This document shows, in pieces, positions 20,830 through 30,313 of a stretch of DNA of 62,000 bases. A model generated the notes under the pieces. That model searched no databases, was not told the DNA's origin, and was given only the letters and a program-made list of their open reading frames with translations. The DNA comes from Symbiodinium natans. Lineage: Eukaryota > Sar > Dinophyceae > Suessiales > Symbiodiniaceae. The stretch lies in NCBI GenBank assembly GCA_905221605.1, contig CAJNDS010002173.1:1-62000 (forward strand). The letters are read 5' to 3'. Positions within the stretch are counted from its first letter, which is position 1. The number at the start of each line of letters is the position of its first letter. The translations under genes were made by a program, and so were the position numbers.

Positions 20830-21300
20830 TTAGTTCTGGAACTCAGTGCCATGACTTTCAAGCTGGGGGTGGCGCAGGCGCTGCAGAGCGGCTGCTGAAG
20901 CGCCCTCAGCCGCGGGTTTACAGCACATGTGCACCAAGGTTATCGTTACCAGCAGAAAGCCCTGATGCAAATCACTGAAGCCTTTTGTTCCAGGACAAAG
21001 TGTCCATGCGTGAAAACGAAGATTTGTTTGCTTAGAAGAACCTGCCTGCGCCTCCAGAAGCAGGGCATCGACCTTAGGGGTCGCGATGGGTCTGTAAAGG
21101 GCTGACCCCGCAAAGAGGTCGATAATGACATGGTGCACTGGCGCTTTGAACATGGATCCAATATGGAATGGAATCTGGAGGCCTTCCTGCTGCAAGTGTA
21201 GCAGAGGCATGTGATTTAGGGTGGGGCTGATGATAGTCGTCGAGTGTGCAAGCTCCTGTCCCCCGTGTTGACAAAGCCACGAGAAAATTTCTTCTCTCAC
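20830..21300 (-). CDS. Possible protein or exon of unknown function
   Basis: A 156-codon minus frame. The middle is protein-like: SPTLNHMPLLHLQQEGLQIP, HIGSMFKAPVHHVIIDLF, ALYRPIATPKVDALLLEAQ. The N-terminal MREEIFSWLCQHGG could be a genuine start. No catalytic motif is recognised. The 165-bp repeat lies about 60 bp beyond its stop. Overlapping frames exist but are shorter and less balanced. Confidence 0.35.
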   Translation of the reverse strand: MREEIFSWLCQHGGQELAHSTTIISPTLNHMPLLHLQQEGLQIPFHIGSMFKAPVHHVIIDLFAGSALYRPIATPKVDALLLEAQAGSSKQTNLRFHAWTLCPGTKGFSDLHQGFLLVTITLVHMCCKPAAEGASAAALQRLRHPQLESHGTEFQN

Positions 21301-21394
21301 ACAACTATTCAGTTCAGGGTGTCTGTCAGGTTGCCATTTACTTTAAAAGGATTACTGTATATTTCTTGTCTTTTGGATAGTGCAGTTTTTAACA

Positions 21395-21565
21395 AGCAAG
21401 GACTCTTGGACACAGGAGAGTGGCCGCATGAGTTTGGCATAATTGACATAGGACAAAACGGGCGAGAACCCAACACAGGAGTGTGACCGCGTGAGTCTGA
21501 CAACATAACACAGAACAAACAAGGACCCAGGACACAAGAGTGTGACCACATGAAGATGACCAACT
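21395..21565 (+). repeat. About 60-bp tandem repeat, three degenerate units
   Basis: Units begin ACACAGGAG.GTG.CCGC (or ACACAAGAGTGTGACCACA) and repeat the word GACATAGGACAAAAC/ACACAGAACAAAC. Unit length drifts between about 50 and 62 bp. Confidence 0.6.
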
Positions 21566-22270
21566 GAGACAAAATCAAAAAAGCACACAGAACCCGCAAG
21601 CATGAGCTTTAAGCTTCATGCGCTTATCTGTTTGATCAACAGTGTTCGAGCCGCATGGCAAAGTAACCACATACGTTTCGCTGTATTTTGTCTTGAGGGA
21701 GGCTTGGGGCTCAGGGTTCGCCAGCGCAGCTGGCGTCCCCATTCAATTCAGCGGCATATTCGCGCCCAAATCACCCTAGGAGTCAACCTGGATGCCTAAG
21801 ATGTTGTTTTAACCTCGGCTTAGGCTAGGGCTTTAACCTTCCTGCGTCCCTTCCATGGATTTGTTCGAAAAGGTGCGAAGAAACACTTGTGTTTGCACCT
21901 CCCCCTCCCCGCGAGCTAAATTGTTTAGGGATTCGGGTCTACCCCTTGACTAGAGAATGCCCTTGCTCCTGTAATGGGGATCAGTGTATGCTCTACGGAA
22001 CTGTCCTCATTTGTATTGAATGTCTCTGGGCCATACGCCGTAAACCCTAACACTAAATCGATAAACGCCAAAACGCAGAAGCGCAAGCATCTGCGGGCGA
22101 TGACGCAGCTGCAGCCGCTGCCTCCAAGGCCTGCACAAAGAAGCCCAAACTCTCGCTCACATACAGTAAGCCCCGAACCGGCCGAACCGCCACCACAGGG
22201 TTGACCTCCAGCGGCTCCTCCTCCTCTGCCTGTCGTTCTTTCTTGTTTGTGCTTCTGCTTTTTTATCTTT
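21566..22270. other. Stretch with no supported gene
   Basis: Short plus frames (21602-21799, 21974-22204) lack motifs. Confidence 0.35.
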
Positions 22271-22819
<549 letters not shown>

Positions 22820-22829
22820 CTCGGTCCCC

Positions 22830-22965
22830 AAAAACAGGATGCTACTTGAGCACGCTCGGTTCCCAAAACTTGGGCGCCATTTGAGTACGCTCGGTCCCCA
22901 AGAAGGATGCTAGCCGAACACGCTGGGTCCCCAAGTCTTGGGTGCTATTTGAGCACGCTTTGCGG
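22830..22965 (+). repeat. Dimeric GGTCCCCAA satellite, first patch
   Basis: Alternating half-units of about 35 bp: GGTCCCCAA..CTTGGGTGCTATTTGAG and GGTCCCCAA.A.AGGATGCTA. The same satellite recurs at 26900-27310 and 28617-28770. Confidence 0.85.
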
Positions 22966-24357
22966 CTAAGGGTTTATGGCGTTTATGGTTTAAGGTTTTG
23001 AACTTAAGGGTTTAGGGTTGGGGGCTGCCAGAACCGGAAAGCGCGGCCCTCTCAGATGTTCCAGCGTTCAGCGTTTGAGTCATGTAGCGCTGATGCCCCC
23101 CCCCCCCCCCCAGGCCTGGTATCGCTCCCACTCTGGGTCCTTGGTGCTTTAGGGCTTAGGGCTTGAAGGCGTCTCGCCATATCATGTGGAAATGGCGCCC
23201 CGACAACAATTTCATCATCTGCAAGTGGGGTAACACCCCATGGGAGACCCCAGATTTCAACATTTTGAGGCCAGCGTCCAGGGGCCTTCCAGGGGGGCTT
23301 TTGGGGGGTGACGTTTCAAGGTTTGCACCATTCCCATCAATGGGGAGTAGCAGAATACTCCTGTGGCTGGATGGCCCACGCAGCCGGCACCACTCATTGT
23401 CCATCAGTAAAGGTGTTTCTGGCTGTTTTTATAGTTCTGGGTCCGGCCGCGAAAAGGGTGGGTACGGCCTGAGAAGGCTGGGTGGGAATTTAAGGGTTAG
23501 GGTTTTGGGGTTTAGGGGGTTAGGGTATGGGGTTTGGGGTTTAGGGGTTAAGGCTTAGGGTTTGGGGTTTAGGGTTTAGGGTGCGAGTCCGAGAATCGGC
23601 TTTTCGTCTTTGGGCTTACCTTAATCTAGAACATTGGGAGGTATACCAATAATAGAGCTGCAAATCTTTGCTTTAGAGGCATGCGGCATATAGGTTACTC
23701 CAGGTCAGGAATGTCGAAATCAGTGCACCTAAACCCTAAACCCTAAACCCTATATGTTTGCAACCGGACAGCAGTCGCCCAGAAGCATCGCCCAGACGGA
23801 TGGCCTCAGATCGGATGCGCGGACTTCAAGGTTGTCAGGGGGCGACTTGGGGGTTTCCGAAAATAGGAGAGAGACATTTCTATAGTGTTTCGGGGGTGTA
23901 TGGGACCCCTATTTGGGAAATGCCGCTTCGAGGTAAGTTTGGGTTCTAGGGCTCGCCGATGTTGCAGCTGCGCGGCTCAACCAAATCTGCCCTCTGCAGT
24001 TGTACTGCCTGAGCTTGCTATTTGTCCCTTTGCCCCGGTTCCGAGGCCCCGGGCCATAGGAGTGTGAGACTCACTAAACAGGCATCCCCTCGTCCCCCCC
24101 CCCCGCCCTCCCCCCCCTCACCTCTTACCCAAAAACCATGCCCTGCCCCCTAAATCCTAAAACCCAGCACCCACGTTCCCCCTTCCCCCCATCTCCCCCC
24201 TGAAAGCGTTGTTTTGCTTCGTTCGTACCTGCGCGGAATCAACCCACCCCCACCCCCTGAAAGCGTTCTTCTGCTTCAACGGCAATGACTCGTGCATCCT
24301 TTCAAGGCGGGTTTTGGAGTTGCAGCCCTTCCTCCATGTGCCTACAAGCGTAAAACC
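22966..24357. other. Non-coding stretch with telomere-type and C-rich repeats
   Basis: GGGTTTA/GGGGTTTAGGGGTT arrays at 23495-23585; a C-run at 23097-23112; CCCTAAA units at 23731-23752; C-rich runs at 24096-24120 and 24178-24200. A 131-codon plus frame (23163-23558) ends inside the telomere-type array and is not supported. Confidence 0.5.
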
Positions 24358-24478
24358 CCCAAAATTCGCAATATTTGTTCATCACAATCGCCCCAAAATT
24401 CGCCAATATGTTTTTCATCACAGCCGCCCACAAAATCGCCATATTAATTTCCCAACAGTGTCGCCAAAAAAAATATTA
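24358..24478 (+). repeat. About 37-bp tandem repeat at the edge of the AT-rich island
   Basis: Three degenerate units built on CCAAAATTCGCCAATATG and TTCATCACAGCCGCC (starts near 24358, 24394 and 24430). Confidence 0.6.
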
Positions 24479-24522
24479 CCAAAAATCTATCCACCGAACA
24501 AATGCCTTCTAGTACTCATTTC

Positions 24523-24717
24523 TTAAACCAATTTAACGATCTTTAACCTCATTCTTTTTGAAAAATTGTCTATATGCCTATATGTTCTTTCATGTATTGA
24601 TCTATGTTGTTGCTTCATGTGAACGTCACAGACTTCACAATGATATACGGTAGTATGTTGTCGTTTAGATTTTTCACGGCATCTAACACAACTCTTATAA
24701 AGGTTCGGAAAAATCAT
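24523..24717 (-). CDS. Small zinc-finger-like protein, AT-rich island gene 5
   Basis: ATG at 24717, 64 codons. It carries a Cys pair (SCVRCREK, residues 9-16), a second Cys pair (YHCEVCDVHMK, about 25-35) and histidines spaced H-x4-H plus a later H (HRSIHERTYRH), the pattern of a C2H2-type zinc-binding module; the C-terminus is basic. Codons are AT-biased compared with the GC-balanced genes elsewhere. It is last in a run of five minus-strand frames. Small Cys/His proteins of this kind occur in algal large DNA viruses and in mobile elements, so foreign origin is an inference. Another frame just upstream (24705-24760) also encodes a Cys-rich stretch (KYCSECQC), hinting that a longer gene lost its frame. 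Confidence 0.5.
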   Translation of the reverse strand: MIFPNLYKSCVRCREKSKRQHTTVYHCEVCDVHMKQQHRSIHERTYRHIDNFSKRMRLKIVKLV

Positions 24718-24759
24718 TCCCGATTACACTGACATTCAGAACAATATTTTTCTCCATGA

Positions 24760-24927
24760 CTACATATATAAGTCTACACAACTACCCCTTAAACCCCTTT
24801 TCACAATATTCCAACTTTCGGAATGCTCCCTGATAGAATTTTTACAATTATCTATAATTAAACTTTCGGGATGTGTCTTCGTAGAGTTTTTACCGCTATC
24901 TATGTTGAAGATTTCAACTTGATTCAT
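24760..24927 (-). CDS. 55-residue protein with two 16-residue repeats, AT-rich island gene 4
   Basis: ATG at 24927, stop TAG at 24760-24762. The start overlaps the end of the preceding gene by 14 bp in another frame, as in compact genomes. The protein contains two tandem 16-residue repeats: DSGKNSTKTHPESLII and DNCKNSIREHSESWNI, reflecting a 48-bp DNA duplication (TTTCGG.ATG, repeated twice on the plus strand). No function is known. Confidence 0.45.
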   Translation of the reverse strand: MNQVEIFNIDSGKNSTKTHPESLIIDNCKNSIREHSESWNIVKRGLRGSCVDLYM

Positions 24928-25153
24928 TCATTATTGTGTAAAGCGTTGCTAATCCTTGTGGTTCCGTTCTTTTGCCTGTACTTTCAACAATAATTTTTCC
25001 TTCTCTTACATAAGTCACAACCGTACATCTGTCTTCAATGTAGTGTACATCGGTTAAAGCGTTCATAACTTCATCATTGACTAAGTTTAAATATTCGTTT
25101 ATTTTCTTCAACATTGCCGTATCTTTTTTTATCTTTTGATGGGTTAATGTCAT
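24914..25153 (-). CDS. 79-residue unknown protein, AT-rich island gene 3
   Basis: ATG at 25153, 79 codons, stop TGA at 24914. The sequence reads as a helical N-terminus (KKDTAMLKKINEYLNLVNDE) followed by a beta-like segment (CTVVTYVREGKIIVESTGKR). It is well balanced and AT-biased in codon use. It sits 23 bp after gene 2 and overlaps gene 4 by 14 bp. No family recognised. Confidence 0.55.
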   Translation of the reverse strand: MTLTHQKIKKDTAMLKKINEYLNLVNDEVMNALTDVHYIEDRCTVVTYVREGKIIVESTGKRTEPQGLATLYTIMNESS

Positions 25154-25176
25154 GGTCCGAAATCATGATCCAATAT

Positions 25177-25299
25177 CTATACATAATATGTCTTTAAACA
25201 TTTTCCGTAAAATATGTATTTTTCTAAAAGATAATATTTTGTTTCATAATGTTTTATTTCATGAATAACGTTTCTTTTCTCAATCGTATTTAACATCAT
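25177..25299 (-). CDS. 40-residue unknown protein, AT-rich island gene 2
   Basis: ATG at 25299, stop TAG at 25177-25179. Rich in Lys, Tyr and Ile (EIKHYETKYYLLEKYIFYGK). It starts 6 bp after the stop of the frameshifted gene 1. Alone it would be weak; its value is its position in a continuous same-strand array. It could also be a C-terminal part of gene 1 separated by a lesion. Confidence 0.35.
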   Translation of the reverse strand: MMLNTIEKRNVIHEIKHYETKYYLLEKYIFYGKCLKTYYV

Positions 25300-25305
25300 G
25301 ATAAT

Positions 25306-25520
25306 TTAATGTTTCTTGCTTCGGCATGTTTCTTTCTGAATTAAAAAATTGATATATGATATAAGTCTTTCTCTATTTTTAAAGTTATCATCTTTCGCAA
25401 GTGTTTTATTGTATTGTTTAGGTTTGAACAAGTCATCTATTTTTTTGATCAACTAGTTAAAACTTCTCTAGAATCTTTTGAAATCGCGTTGCCAACTTCA
25501 TCATCATCTACATCACTCAT
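25306..25520 (-). pseudogene. About 71-codon gene broken by a one-base loss, AT-rich island gene 1
   Basis: ATG at 25520 begins an acidic N-terminus (MSDVDDDEVGNAISKDS). The frame stops at about codon 24; one missing base near 25450 (around ACTAGTTGATC) puts the remainder, from IKKIDDLFKPKQYNK to the TAA at 25306, in another frame. The total of 215 bp is one short of 72 codons, which agrees with a single deletion. The downstream half is lysine-rich and helical. Unknown family. The lesion suggests a decaying insert, or a sequencing error next to the A7 run. Confidence 0.45.
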
Positions 25521-25559
25521 AGCTATATAAACGGTTTAGCCAAAACTATGCGAGACACT

Positions 25560-26458
25560 TCTAGGGCCCTCACCAAACCGTACGAGCACGAAGCGAGGGG
25601 ACATACGACTAACCTCTGAGGGATACGACTTCTACAGTGTTCTAAAAGTGCAAACGTTAGGAACAACATAGGATGTTTTTGGCGCTTGTGTACAGAATCT
25701 TTTCGCAGAGCGAGCAGGTTTTTTTACCAAACTCTTAAATATGATGTTGTAGCCCCATTCATTCTACGTACTGCATTTAATATTGTTTTCGCGAGGTTAA
25801 GGCCCCATCACCAGTCTCTTCACGGAATTAGTACTAAAGGACGTAGAGAGAATATCCTAATGAGTGCGTAAGGAAAGAACGAAGTGAAAGATGCACGGGC
25901 CGCAGTAATAATGTTATGAACGAAACAAGAACTTTATTGCGGCCTTATCATGAATTACTATTTGGCCGCCAGTAAAATACCAATATAACGTGAAGAGAGA
26001 ACGAACTTAGTATGTAAGCGAGTGAATGTAATGAACGAACGCATGACGTGTGAATAATAGTACGAAGAGAATATAAGCAGAAGGCCTTATAATGAAGGAA
26101 ATGAAGCATGAAGGCCGTAATGATTATATGAACGCAGAACGGGACTTACTAACAGACTTCTTATTTGCCCCGTAGTAATAGTATTACAAGTGAAGAGAAT
26201 ATTGATATTAATTTGTAATGAAGTGAACAGAGTGAACAAAGCACGAAACCGAAAGAAAGGTGGTTTAAGTAAATAGAGATGTTTGTCCCTTGTGTGCTGG
26301 TGACGTACTTGCGGCTCCATAGGGTGTACAAGCGCACAAACATCCTATGTCTTCCCTAACGTTTGCACTTTCAGAACATTGAAAAAGTCAAAACATATCC
26401 CTTGGCGGTTTGTCTTATGTCCCCTCCCTTCGTGCTAGGGTTTGGTGAGGGCCCTAGA
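25560..26458. mobile_element. Foldback element A, about 900 bp
   Basis: Left arm 25560-25735 begins CTAGGGCCCTCACCAAACC and contains AGTGCAAACGTTAGGAACA; right arm about 26320-26458 is its inverted copy (CCCTAACGTTTGCACTTT, then GGGTTTGGTGAGGGCCCTAG). The AT-rich interior (25740-26320) has repeated GAACGAA words and no convincing gene; a 61-codon plus frame spans the left-arm junction. It abuts the AT-rich gene island. It is the longest member of the family, so the likeliest to retain ancestral interior sequence. Confidence 0.75.
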
Positions 26459-26899
26459 AGTTTGTCGCATGTTCCTTCGTGCTCGTAGGATCAGGGCCCT
26501 AGAGGTTACTTAATGCAACCAATTTAAAGTGCAAGCGGGTTATGGGGCCACGATTATGCTACCAGCACGGTCTTTTGGAACCGGTTTCAATTGCAGGCGG
26601 GCTCTAGGGCCACGATTACGCTGCCAGCACAGGCTTTTGGGCGAAGAGCACTAGCCCTGAAAACGTGTTTTAACATGTTAAACCACCGTAGATGTTTCCC
26701 CGGCGACCAAATAGCTCGCGCCATGCCGCGAGCTATTTGGTCATTAGGGCGCAGATGGGGTGCTAGTTGCTTACGATGTCACCCTATGAGCGCGAAGGCA
26801 GGAGACAAACGACAAGCGTCGTGGGCCGACACCAAACCCTACGAGCACAGAGGGAGGGGGCATACGACAAACCTCGAGGGGATATGTTTTTACTTCTAG
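26459..26899. other. Fragments of foldback-family sequence, no gene
   Basis: Contains related words (CACGATTA.GCTGCCAGCA.GCTTTTGG twice, 26548-26650; GACCAAATAGCTCGCG and its inverse at 26706-26740; a partial arm at 26800-26895 with CCAAACCCTACGAGCAC). These look like nested or partial copies. Confidence 0.6.
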
Positions 26900-27310
26900 A
26901 GTGTTGTGAAAATCCGGCCCCCAAACCTTGGTTGCTATTTCAGTACGTTCTGTCCTCAAAAAGCAGGATGCTAGTTGAACACACTCGGTCCCCAAAACTT
27001 GGGTGCTATTGGAGTACGCTCGGTCCCCCCACAAAACAGGATACTAGTTGAACACGCTCGGTTCCCAAAACTTGGGTCCATTTGAGTATGCTCGGTCCCC
27101 GAAAGCAGGATGCTAGTTGAATACGCTCTCGGTCCCCAAGACTTGGGTGCTATTTGAGTACGCTCGGTCTCCAAAAAGCAGGATGCTAGTTGAACACGCT
27201 CTCGGTCCCCATGGCTTGGGTGCTATTTGAGTACGCTCGGTCTCCAAAAAGCAGGATGCTAGTTGAACACGGTCGGTCCCCAAGACTTGGGTGCTATTTG
27301 ACTACGCTCA
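26900..27310 (+). repeat. Dimeric GGTCCCCAA satellite, main array
   Basis: Roughly eleven half-units alternate between type A (GGTCCCCAAGACTTGGGTGC, then TATTTGAGTACGCTC) and type B (GGTCCCCAAAAAGCAGGATG, then CTAGTTGAACACGCTC). A and B are themselves homologous. Type A contains the palindrome CCCAAG-CTTGGG. Confidence 0.9.
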
Positions 27311-27878
27311 AGTAGCTCGGGCCAACGACCAAATAGCTCGCGCCTGGGGTGTCAACATGTTCTAGAACCTTTTCGCAGAGCAAGCAGAGTTGGGTATATA
27401 ACGGGCACTGACCTGCGCGGACCCCAACGTGGAAAACATCGAGAAAGCGTGCACGGATTGGTTTCCGAGCATTTGGGAAATGCAAAGGTTTCCATGAAAC
27501 AAAAGATGTCATGCCTCGGAGCCTCGCGTGGCAAACTTCTCCTTGCAAGTTTGCCATTGTATGGGCTGGAAGTAAGGGGGAGCTCTGGCGCGAGCTATTT
27601 GGTCTCAGGGCGCAGATGGGGTGCTAGTTGCTCACGATGAAACCCAAAAACATGTACTGGTAACGCAATCGTGGCTCTTACGGGTTGTGAATGTGCCCTT
27701 GCGACCAGTAAAACACGTTCCCTAAAAGAGGTGGTTTAAGTACATTGAGACGTGTATCCCTGTGCTGGTAACGAAAACGCGGCTCCATAAGGTTTGTAAA
27801 TATGCCCCTGCGACGAGCCCTGAAAACTTGTGGTCAACGTGCTAAAACACCATGGATGTTTCCCCTGACCAAACAGCT
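27311..27878. other. Stretch with family fragments, no supported gene
   Basis: Contains TTCGCAGAGCAAGCAG (also in the foldback arms) and GACCAAATAGCTCGCG words. Overlapping frames at 27294-27640 on both strands have no signature. Confidence 0.45.
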
Positions 27879-28244
27879 AGGGCCCTCACCAAACCTTACG
27901 AGCACGAAGGGACATCCGACGAACCTCTAAAGGATATCTCTTACTTCTACAGTGTTCTGAAAGTGCAAGTGTTAGGAACAACGTAGGATGTTTCTTGCGC
28001 ATGTATAGAAAACCTTTTCGCAGAGCAGGTTTTTGCAGAAAAGCCCCCAAAAGAGTGGTGGTTCAAGTAAATAGAGATGTTTATCCCTTGTGTGCTGGTA
28101 ACGTAATCGCGGCTCCGTAGGGTGTGCAAGCGCAAAAACATCCTATGTTTTTCCTAACATTTGCACTTTCAGAACAGTGTAGAAGCAAAAACGCATCCCT
28201 TAGAGGTTTGTCGTGTGTCCCCTCCCGTTTGGTGAGGGCCCTAG
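27879..28244. mobile_element. Foldback element B, about 365 bp
   Basis: Left arm starts CTAGGGCCCTCACCAAACC (27879) and runs through CTTTTCGCAGAGCAGG; right arm (28120-28244) is the inverse, ending GTTTGGTGAGGGCCCTAGA. The interior carries GTAAATAGAGATGTTTATCC and TTGTGTGCTGGTAACGTAAT, also present in the other copies. Non-coding. Confidence 0.8.
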
Positions 28245-28616
28245 ACGCTTGTCGCCTGTCCCTTCGTGCTCGTAGCGTGAGGGCCCTAGAGGCTTATATA
28301 ACCGTTTTAAAGTGCGGGTTATGGGGCCACGAGAGTACGTTACCAGCACGGTCTTTTGGAACCGGAGTAAAATGCAGGCAGGCTCTAGGGCCACGATTGG
28401 CTTTTGGGCGAAGAGCACTGGCCCAGAAAACGTGTTTTAACATGTTAACACACCGTAGATGTTTCCCCGGCGACCAAATAGCTCATTTGGGCGCAGATGG
28501 GGTGCTAGTTGCTTACGATGTCACCCTATGAGCGCGAAGGCAGGAGACAAACGACAAACTTCGAGGGCCGTCACCAAACCCGAAGGGATATGTTTTTACT
28601 TCTACAGTGTTCTGAA
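28245..28616. other. Partial foldback-family sequence, no gene
   Basis: Repeats the order seen at 26500-26895 (TTTTGGAACCGG, GGGCCACGATT, GACCAAATAGCTC, GCAGATGGGGTGCTAGTTGC, CACCCTATGAGCGCGAAGG), so the two stretches are a segmental duplication. Confidence 0.65.
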
Positions 28617-28770
28617 AGTGCGGTCCCCAAACCTTGGGTGCTATTTCAGTACGTTCGGTCCCCAAAAAGCAGGATGTTAGTTGAACACACTCGGTTCCCA
28701 AAATTGAGTGGAAATTGATTACGCTTGGTCCCCAAAAGCAGGATGCTAGTTGAACACGCAGTCTTTTCGC
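28617..28770 (+). repeat. Dimeric GGTCCCCAA satellite, third patch
   Basis: About four half-units, alternating A and B types as in the main array. Confidence 0.85.
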
Positions 28771-28844
28771 GCACGCAAGGACCAACCAAAACACATCCTT
28801 GAAACCTTCAAACCTCGCACGCTGGGCCCTTCAAGCCTTGGGGG

Positions 28845-29275
28845 TCCTCACCCTACGAGCACGAAGGGAGGGGACATGCGAGAAACTTCTAGGGCCCTCA
28901 TCAACGACAAACCTCCAAGGGATACGCTTTTACTTCTACAGATGTTCTCAAAGTGCAAACGTTAGGAACAACATAGGATGCTTCTTGCGCTTGTATAGAG
29001 AACCTTTTCGCAGAGCAAGCAGGGTTTTACCCAACTCTGCTAGCTCTGCGAAAAGGTTTCAGAGCCCCCCAAAAAAGCTGGTTTAAGTAAATAGAGATGT
29101 TTATCTCTTGTGTGCTGGCAACGTAAGTGCAGAAAGCATGCTATGTTTTTCTCTAACATCCTACGTTTTTCTCTAACATTTGCACTTTCAGAACACTGAA
29201 GAAGTCAAAACATATCCCCTAAGGTTTGTCGTAAGTCCCCTCCGTTCGTGCTAGGGTTTGGTGAGGGCCCTCGAA
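28845..29275. mobile_element. Foldback element C, about 430 bp
   Basis: Left arm (28845-29040) carries ACGAGCACGAAGGGAGGGGA, AGTGCAAACGTTAGGAACA and TTCGCAGAGCAAGCAGGG; right arm (29127-29275) is the inverse, ending TAGGGTTTGGTGAGGGCCCT. In the right arm a 20-bp word (TACGTTTTTCTCTAACAT) is duplicated. The interior includes GCTCTGCGAAAAGG, an extra inverted copy of the arm word. Confidence 0.75.
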
Positions 29276-29740
29276 GTTTGTCGCATGTTTCTTCGTGCTC
29301 GCATGGTGAGGGGCGCAGAACGAGCTATTTGGTCATCAGGGCGCAGATGGACTGCTAGTCGCTTACGATGTCACCCTACGAGCGCGAAGCAGGGGACACG
29401 CGACAAACTTCGAGGGCCGTCACCAAACCCTACGAGCACAAAGGGGGGGACATACGACAAAGCTCGAACGGATATGTTCTTACTTCTACAGTGTTTGGAA
29501 AGCCAACGCAGCCTGAACCCGGCACAGCAATCTCCCCAACAATCTTCAGTTTCCAATACCTGTACCCGAGCAGCATTTGTAGGCCTTACGCAGTCTCTGA
29601 ATGAGTACCGCGGGGCGGGGGGGGGGGGGGCGAACCCAGGCACTTGAACAGGAAACCGACAGTGAGGAACCTTTGATTCATGCTTCTTGTTCCCGAATGC
29701 GTAGCCACCGAAGCCCTGAAGGACCCAGGTCCGTTCCCAA
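29276..29740. other. Family fragments and a G-run, no gene
   Basis: Another partial arm at 29395-29490 (CACCAAACCCTACGAGCAC, then ATACGACAAAGCTCG) and a G-rich run at 29612-29630. Confidence 0.5.
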
Positions 29741-29887
29741 CTAACTGTCCCACCTGTCCATGTACATACGCGAACTCGAGATATAACATCTCAGATGCAG
29801 GTGCTGCAGGTGGGGAGGTTTCTGTGAAGATGCCTGAAAGCCGGATGACTCAGAAACGATGCTTGTCGCTGCTACCAGTACTATTGC

Positions 29888-29947
29888 CTCGACGGCTGCT
29901 ACTGCTGCTACTACTGCTGCTCCTGTTACTTTTGCTCCTTCTGCTCC
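29888..29947 (+). repeat. (CTG/CTA)n trinucleotide run
   Basis: Degenerate CTGCTACTGCTGCTA-type triplets; read on either strand it gives poly-Leu or poly-Ala/Val, inflating overlapping frames. Confidence 0.9.
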
Positions 29948-30064
29948 GAACTTGAGGTTGTGCCTCCTGTAATCTGGTGCGTTGAACGCCCGACGTCCCA
30001 GAAACATGGATGTGATGTTCAATAATAACGAAAACCTACAGAAACTTGAAACCAAAAAAAATAA

Positions 30065-30313
30065 AGCCCCCAATGGAAGGCCATGGAGAGCAATGAGGGT
30101 CTCGGCAGAGACTGCACTTTCAGGTGGTCTCTGAGGCATTTGATGGACTGGTACGTAGTCTACTTCGTCTTGAGGCCTGGGGCTGTCGAGGTCTCGGAAT
30201 CCTCGGTCAAACACCGTCATCCCAAACACCAATCTCGCACCCACTGTGAAAACATGGCCCACTTTAAGGTGCCCACAGATCCGTCGGGAGAGTGACAGGG
30301 TCGCCTGTGCCAA
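30065..30313 (-). CDS. Possible first exon of an unknown protein
   Basis: From the ATG at 30313 the minus frame reads MAQATLSLSRRICGHLK, then VGARLVFGMTVFDRGFRDL, DSPRPQDEVDYVPVHQM and ETLIALHGLPLG. This first 80-residue part is protein-like; the frame continues for 190 codons but then enters AT-rich and trinucleotide sequence, so an intron near 30065 is likely. No family recognised. Proline/acid-rich middle. Confidence 0.35.
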
